Shown: piece after piece, positions 27,285-32,704 of the stretch
Layout of the letters: each line of letters opens with the position of its first letter
How positions within the stretch are numbered: the stretch's first letter is position 1
Source: Crocinitomix sp.
Lineage (GTDB): Bacteria > Bacteroidota > Bacteroidia > Flavobacteriales_D > Crocinitomicaceae
Assembly: GCA_015662905.1 (NCBI GenBank)
Contig: DQTE01000253.1
Span: forward strand, 1-32,704
Length of the DNA stretch: 32,704 nt
Direction: 5' to 3'
Program-made: the position numbers and the translations under genes
The notes under the pieces: generated by a model
What the model saw: the letters and a program-made list of their open reading frames with translations, nothing else
Databases searched by the model: none
What the model was told of the DNA's origin: nothing

Positions 27285-27302
27285 TTTTAGGTTAACCTAA
27301 AA
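27285..27302. promoter_or_regulatory. candidate DtxR-family operator
   Basis: Perfect 18-bp palindrome TTTTAGGTTAACCTAAAA just upstream of dtxR, overlapping the expected core promoter. Resembles DtxR/IdeR-type TTAGGTTAnCCTAA sites. Confidence 0.7.
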
Positions 27303-27318
27303 TTATATTAAATAATTA

Positions 27319-27975
27319 CTAAAAAAATTCTTCTACCGTTTCTACATTAAAATCGGTAAGGCTATTTATTACCTTATCTGCTAAACTTATTTTAGCATTA
27401 TAAGTATGCGTTTTTTCTGGGACAGCTATCACTTTCATTCTGGCGGCTTTTGCCGATATTACACCATTAAGTGAATCTTCAAATACTAAGCAGTTTGTGC
27501 ACTTTACGTTTAATTTATGTGCAGTGGTCATAAAAACAGCCGGATGTGGTTTGCCATACTTTTCAAATTCAGCGGAATGTGTGACATCAAAAAAAGTTCT
27601 TATCTCAAGTTTATCTAAAACCACATCAACTATTCTTTGGTAAGATGAAGTCGCTAAACCAATTTTAAACCCTTTACTTTTTAACTCTTCTAATAAATTG
27701 ATTACTCCAGGCAGAGATTTTCCTTGATGTTTAATTTCTCTAATCAAAATATTAACAATATCGTCTGTAACTTCATCTACGGTTTTGTTAGTCCATTGAT
27801 ACTTGTTATGCCATATTTTAACAACTTCATCAATTCTAAGCCCAACTGACTCTTCAAGACTCTTAGCTGTTACGTCTAAACCAACCTTGGCAAACCCCTC
27901 AATTTCGGCTATTTTCCATAAGGGCTCCGAATTAATCAAAACACCATCCATATCAAATATAATTGCTTTTTCCAT
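27319..27975 (-). CDS. HAD-superfamily phosphatase (beta-phosphoglucomutase-like)
   Basis: 218 aa. IIFDMDGVLINSEPLW, LATSSYQRIVDVVLDKLEI, GKPHPAVFMTTAHKLNV, CLVFEDSLNGVISAKAA. Confidence 0.95.
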   Translation of the reverse strand: MEKAIIFDMDGVLINSEPLWKIAEIEGFAKVGLDVTAKSLEESVGLRIDEVVKIWHNKYQWTNKTVDEVTDDIVNILIREIKHQGKSLPGVINLLEELKSKGFKIGLATSSYQRIVDVVLDKLEIRTFFDVTHSAEFEKYGKPHPAVFMTTAHKLNVKCTNCLVFEDSLNGVISAKAARMKVIAVPEKTHTYNAKISLADKVINSLTDFNVETVEEFF

Positions 27976-28104
27976 TTTATCTTTTATAAATAAGATTTAT
28001 AGTTTTTTATATTCTACTTTTTTATATTTATTTTGTGTTTCACTCTATTTTAAAGAAGTTTTCATTACATCTAAAAAAACAATTTGAATTTTAATGTGAA
28101 TGAA

Positions 28105-28986
28105 TTACTTTAAGCCTCCTAAAGTCATGTAATATAAGTTGCCTCCCCCTAGTCCTTTTCTGTATTCGTCTGTCAAAAACCAAGAACGTTTACCTCTATA
28201 AGTAATTGCTTCTCTTTGTTTTAAAAAATAAAAATTGTACACCTGAATGTCGCCCTCCCAAAATCTATCGTTTTTAAAATTTGAAATAAGGTAAAGTTTA
28301 CCGTATGTTAGTACGGATAAAACTTTTGTTTTTGGATTATAATCTGCAGATGTTACAGAGCATAAGTGCCAAGCTGTACTACAAAAGTAAAATTGCCCTA
28401 TAAGTTTTGCTTTGTGCTTACCTTCTTTTGCAGGAATTTTGTATATTCTTGACAAACCTGTAAATGGTTTGCTTCTGCATTTTGTTAAAATATATAAAAA
28501 GCCTTCTTTATAAAAAATAGCCTCACTGTCAAAATTCAAATTATTTTTTTTGGGTGGAAATTCTTGTTGGTCTTCATACCAATAAGTTATTTTTTTTGGA
28601 ACAACTTTATTTTTTTCTATAAATCCTTTTTTAAGAATATAAATTTTTAGTTTTTTTCTTTTGTTTAAATTATTTCCAATATCGCCAATATAAATGTTGC
28701 CCTCTTCATCTTGTGTCATATCCTCCCAATCATAATTTTTCGTGTCCTCAACATCTATGGTTTTAATATGTTCTCCTCTTTTATTTAGAACATATATTTC
28801 GCTTTTATTACCGCTATCATTAATTGTAATAATGTATTTATTTTGGTAAAACACCAATCCTGATGTTTCGTACATTTTTTTAGGTAACTTAGCTATTTTA
28901 TAAAGTTTTATTTGTCCGTAGGACAACAATCCTATCTTCAAAAAAAATATTCCTAATATTAATTTATATTTAAACATAACCTTCAA
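28105..28986 (-). CDS. secreted hypothetical protein, probable beta-propeller fold
   Basis: 293 aa. Signal peptide and ETSGLVFYQNKYIITINDSGNKSEIYVLNKRGE...DWEDMTQDEEGNIYIGDIGNN. Confidence 0.75.
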   Translation of the reverse strand: MKVMFKYKLILGIFFLKIGLLSYGQIKLYKIAKLPKKMYETSGLVFYQNKYIITINDSGNKSEIYVLNKRGEHIKTIDVEDTKNYDWEDMTQDEEGNIYIGDIGNNLNKRKKLKIYILKKGFIEKNKVVPKKITYWYEDQQEFPPKKNNLNFDSEAIFYKEGFLYILTKCRSKPFTGLSRIYKIPAKEGKHKAKLIGQFYFCSTAWHLCSVTSADYNPKTKVLSVLTYGKLYLISNFKNDRFWEGDIQVYNFYFLKQREAITYRGKRSWFLTDEYRKGLGGGNLYYMTLGGLK

Positions 28987-29069
28987 TGATTGCCAAAGTT
29001 ATTCCAAAATAAACAAAGACGTGTAAAGATTAAAATAAATTATTAATTTTAAGCCGAAATAACTTAACA

Positions 29070-30356
29070 ATGGCATTAAATCCAAGTAGCAAAGGTTGGA
29101 TAAAAAAGTATTTTTCCTTAATTGACCAGCCTCAACTAAAACTAAAGACAAATAGCTTTCCAAATATAGAGCTTAGCCTTGATGAGCTTATTTACACCTA
29201 TTTGCAACCAACAGGTTTTTTGTATGGCCACCCTACAAACTTTTTATTTTTAAACGTTGAGTATTTTAAAAATTTAACACTTGAAGAAACTTTAAAAATT
29301 CTGTTACTTGAAGGATTGGTATTGGTCAACCTTTTAAAAGAAGAAAAAAATCAAATAAAAAATGTTGGAGTGTTATTAAATCAATTTATTGACTTTTATG
29401 AACATTCTAACCTAGAAAAAGCCAAAAAAGGTTGGTTAAACTTTTCAAAACTTGACACCTACGGAAAATTAGAGTCTATTATCAGCCAAAGAATTGAGTT
29501 AAAAAGCAACTTAACTTCAAAATTATTTATGTCTAACTTCTACAATGCGCTTATTTTACATGATTTAGTGTTGTATCAAGATTATCTTGATGGAAAACAA
29601 GAAGCATATATTACTGAAAAACGTTGTCAAGTAACATTAGATTTAGTTAAAGTAATTGCAATTGCTGCTTACGCCGATGGAGAAGTAACAGATGAAGAAA
29701 AGAGTTTGTTTAAATTATTTGTTAATTCGGTTGAGTTGAATAAATCACAAAAAAAAATTGCCGAAACTTTTTTTGAAACACCCAAAACTATAAATGATAT
29801 TAGTTTTGATGCTACCTTCTACAATGAAAAAAATAGTTGGCTACTTAAACGACATATTTTAGAAATTGCTATTTTAACTTTTTGGAGTGACAAAGCCGTA
29901 ACCGAAAAAGAAAAATATTTTTTAAAACTATTAACGGCTAAACTTAATTTAACAGATGAAGACACAGACAAATCCTACGTAGCTATACAAACCTTTGTAA
30001 TTAATAATAAAAATGATGTTTTATTTTTAAAGGGTAAAAATGACGTTGAGGTCATTTTAAGCAGGGCAACAAAGCGTTGGTCAAAAATTATTGTTAGAAA
30101 CAAAGACAAAATAGCTAACGAATTAAAACAAAGTAAAGAATTGGTAACTCTTATTAGGAAATCTACAGTTGAAGACCTGTCTAGTGAGGAAAAGGATAAA
30201 ATAAAAACGCAATTCTATGATTTAGCTAAAACCATTCCCTCGCTTACCTTATTTATGTTACCTGGTGGTGCTATTATTTTACCATTGGTATTAAAAATTA
30301 TCCCAAATTTAATCCCTTCAGCTTTTCAAGAAAACGTAGTTGATGAGGAAGAGTAG
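29070..30356 (+). CDS. LETM1-related / TerB-like domain protein
   Basis: 428 aa. Acidic TerB-like repeats (IAIAAYADGEVTDEEKSLFKLFV; LTFWSDKAVTEKEKYFLKLL) and C-terminal LETM1-like PSLTLFMLPGGAIILPLVLKIIPNLIPSAF. Confidence 0.85.
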   Translation: MALNPSSKGWIKKYFSLIDQPQLKLKTNSFPNIELSLDELIYTYLQPTGFLYGHPTNFLFLNVEYFKNLTLEETLKILLLEGLVLVNLLKEEKNQIKNVGVLLNQFIDFYEHSNLEKAKKGWLNFSKLDTYGKLESIISQRIELKSNLTSKLFMSNFYNALILHDLVLYQDYLDGKQEAYITEKRCQVTLDLVKVIAIAAYADGEVTDEEKSLFKLFVNSVELNKSQKKIAETFFETPKTINDISFDATFYNEKNSWLLKRHILEIAILTFWSDKAVTEKEKYFLKLLTAKLNLTDEDTDKSYVAIQTFVINNKNDVLFLKGKNDVEVILSRATKRWSKIIVRNKDKIANELKQSKELVTLIRKSTVEDLSSEEKDKIKTQFYDLAKTIPSLTLFMLPGGAIILPLVLKIIPNLIPSAFQENVVDEEE

Positions 30357-30442
30357 AATTTTTAGGGGTTACTTTAAAAGTCAAAAAGCACATCCTATTA
30401 CCTAAAACTATTATTGATATTAAATTATTCAACAAGTCCTAT

Positions 30443-31060
30443 TTAAAACATATAACCAACACCAAAAAAAAGTTGGAAAGTATGCCCTTGCTGCTTTTCA
30501 ATACTGTCAAATCCTTTAGGGTAATAAACATAATTTGGTTGTAGTGATAAAACTAATTTTCTATTTTTAGTGTAATTCAAGTCTATACCCGCCTGAAATC
30601 CTATTAAACTTTTAAATGTAGTAATCGGTTGGTTCTCTATGGCCTCTCTGGTTTTGGATGTTACTAAAAAAGAAGGTACTACCCCTAAAGGAATAGACAT
30701 AGAAAAATTATACTCATGAATAGGCATCCATCCAATAGTAATGGGTATTTGAAAATAACCTGAATTAAAATTTACAAAAGGCACTATGGAATCAAAATCA
30801 ATAGATTTACTTAAATATGTGGTTTTAGAAAACAAAGTAGCCATAGAAACGTTAAAATGGTTGTTAAACAAATCATAATTTAATTTAATACCAGTACTAT
30901 AATTTAGCCCTTCTACACCAAATTGATACCATCTTAAATTGTTAACAGACTTTAAAGTGTTTAAATTAAATGATGTGACATAAGATAACCGCATAGGTTT
31001 ATCTATAGAAAAGCACAATATCGAATGTGAAATAAACAAAAAAGCAATTAATTTTTTCAT
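30443..31060 (-). CDS. outer membrane beta-barrel protein
   Basis: 205 aa. Signal peptide, alternating beta pattern, C-terminal HTFQLFFGVGYMF. Confidence 0.75.
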   Translation of the reverse strand: MKKLIAFLFISHSILCFSIDKPMRLSYVTSFNLNTLKSVNNLRWYQFGVEGLNYSTGIKLNYDLFNNHFNVSMATLFSKTTYLSKSIDFDSIVPFVNFNSGYFQIPITIGWMPIHEYNFSMSIPLGVVPSFLVTSKTREAIENQPITTFKSLIGFQAGIDLNYTKNRKLVLSLQPNYVYYPKGFDSIEKQQGHTFQLFFGVGYMF

Positions 31061-31287
31061 TTGAAATAATTATTATTTTGGCAATAGTACAAATAATAAT
31101 TTAAAAATTAAGTTAATTACCTTTTCTTAAATCAAACTGATTAATCAATAAATCATACCTTTTAAGGTTTTTAAATCTGTAAAAAAACAAAAAGCAAAAT
31201 ACACTAAAGTGCTTTATTTATGATGAACACACACTTTCTTGAACAATGAAAAATAAATAATAATAAAAGGATATAATCAATTTTATT

Positions 31288-31318
31288 TTTGTTTTTAAAC
31301 AATTTATTATTATCTTTG
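31288..31318 (+). promoter_or_regulatory. candidate Bacteroidota sigma-A-type promoter
   Basis: TTTG (31288-31291)-N19-TATCTTTG (31311-31318), matching the TTTG/TAnnTTTG architecture, upstream of the ATG at 31352. Confidence 0.7.
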
Positions 31319-31351
31319 TGAAAATTAATTATTAACAAAAAAATAGAAATT

Positions 31352-32704
31352 ATGAAAAAATTATTACTTTCTTTAGGATTAGGTATTCTTTCATTTACTG
31401 GATTTACACAAGTTCAGTTCAATTTAACTGGTACCTGCCAATACCAAGGAAACTATGGTTTAACTTGGACAGACGATTCTTTCCATGATGGAACTGGAGG
31501 AACACAAACGTGGAACACTCCTAATATGTTAGACCCAACCAAAGCTGTTAGTGCTAATCTAGTGCTGGTTCAAGGTGCTGACCCAACGCCTCATGGTAAT
31601 TGTACTTTTGATATGGCCTGTAATGGTTCACCAGCTATTACTAATGGTGCTGCATTAGCGGGGAAAATTGCTGTAATTAGAAGAGGTGGTTGTGAGTTTG
31701 GTTCTAAAGCTTATGCGGCTCAGCAAGCAGGAGCAATTGCTTGTATTATTGTTAATGCTGTAGGTGACCCAATAGGTATGGCTGGTGGTGCAGACGGCAT
31801 GAATGTATTTATACCAACTATAATGGTTAGTGCAACAACTGGAGCTATTATTTGTGATGCCATTGCTGCTGGTTGTCCAGAAGCTTTTATAGGGAACATT
31901 GCAGGTTTTTACAATGACAACTTATCACTTGCTGCTGGAGATGTTTACAGACCAGGTAGAGCCATGGACATCTCTTGGGATTATACGGGTGCTGCGGACC
32001 ATGGATTTGGACCTGGTGCTATTGTTAACAATCTAGGAAATAATGATCAATTAGGAATTACAGTTACTTTAGATGTTTATGAAGTAGGTAATCCAACTGC
32101 AGTGTATTCAGTAATATCTGCACCATTTAATTTGGTAGGGGTAACAATAACAGGTGGTATTCCAACAGTAGATAATACTTTGGTTGATTTCTCTGCTGTA
32201 ACACCTGCTAGCTTTGTAAATAGTACAGCAACCAACCAAAACTATGAGCTTGTTTATACTGTAAATGCACCAAATGCTGACGCTACGCCAATAGATAATG
32301 AGGTAAGATCATTTTTTGGAATTTCTGATACAGAATATTCTCACGCTCAAATAGACCCTGCAAATGGTAAAGCATTAGCCTCTGCAGGGCGTGGGCCAAG
32401 AACTGATCCTGGTAACCAACCAACAACAGATCACTGGATGATGTGTAATCACTTTTCGCCTCAAACTAATAATGTTAAAGCTGTAGGTACTAAATTTCAA
32501 GCTTATTCATACGATCCGCTTGTGTCAACTGATTTAATAGGTAAAATTGTATCTTGTGTAGTTTATGAATGGGTTAACACTAAAGGAATTTATGACATGA
32601 CTGATCCTGGGTTTACCACAGATGTGGATACAAACTCATGGACAGAATTAACTAGAGTAGATTACTTTTATGGTGGAGACTATCAAGATTCAATCATCTC
32701 CGTA
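31352..32704 (+). CDS. secreted protein with PA (protease-associated) domain, truncated at the window end
   Basis: Open frame from MKKLLLSLGLGILSFTGFTQVQFNLTGTCQYQGNYGL. PA-like TFDMACNGSPAITNGAALAGKIAVIRRGGCEFGSKAYAAQQAGAIACIIVNAVGDPIGMAGG...IPTIMVSATTGAIICDAIAAG. No stop before 32704. Confidence 0.85.
   Translation, partial: MKKLLLSLGLGILSFTGFTQVQFNLTGTCQYQGNYGLTWTDDSFHDGTGGTQTWNTPNMLDPTKAVSANLVLVQGADPTPHGNCTFDMACNGSPAITNGAALAGKIAVIRRGGCEFGSKAYAAQQAGAIACIIVNAVGDPIGMAGGADGMNVFIPTIMVSATTGAIICDAIAAGCPEAFIGNIAGFYNDNLSLAAGDVYRPGRAMDISWDYTGAADHGFGPGAIVNNLGNNDQLGITVTLDVYEVGNPTAVYSVISAPFNLVGVTITGGIPTVDNTLVDFSAVTPASFVNSTATNQNYELVYTVNAPNADATPIDNEVRSFFGISDTEYSHAQIDPANGKALASAGRGPRTDPGNQPTTDHWMMCNHFSPQTNNVKAVGTKFQAYSYDPLVSTDLIGKIVSCVVYEWVNTKGIYDMTDPGFTTDVDTNSWTELTRVDYFYGGDYQDSIISV

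Overview
AT-rich chromosomal window from a Bacteroidota genome, probably a flavobacterial lineage. The support for this is GldH, an IPExxxVDY protein next to pyruvate kinase, a LETM1-related protein, an N-terminal Cys-rich PSP1/RicT protein and TAnnTTTG-type promoters. Most of the window is ordinary core gene content: tyrS, fmt, pyk, purE, rsmG, a trmH-family gene, mlaE/mlaF-like genes, gldH, a DtxR-ZIP operon, a TPR/outer-membrane pair, a TonB-dependent receptor and Hsp20. I saw no CRISPR array, rRNA, tRNA, phage module or obvious defence island. The most interesting non-genic signal is a small palindromic repeat family. It has two near-full copies (14941-15101 and 22740-22891) and one solo end fragment (12479-12508). 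The copies have inverted ends (GAAGTTGTTTA...TAAACAACTTC), an apical hairpin that differs between copies but still pairs, and a conserved 21-codon frame on the minus strand. Other items worth checking are an 18-bp perfect palindrome over the dtxR promoter, two promoter-like motifs only 4-5 nt from start codons, a truncated J-domain protein beside hsp20, and IS remnants. I do not see convincing evidence for a large undescribed multi-gene system here.
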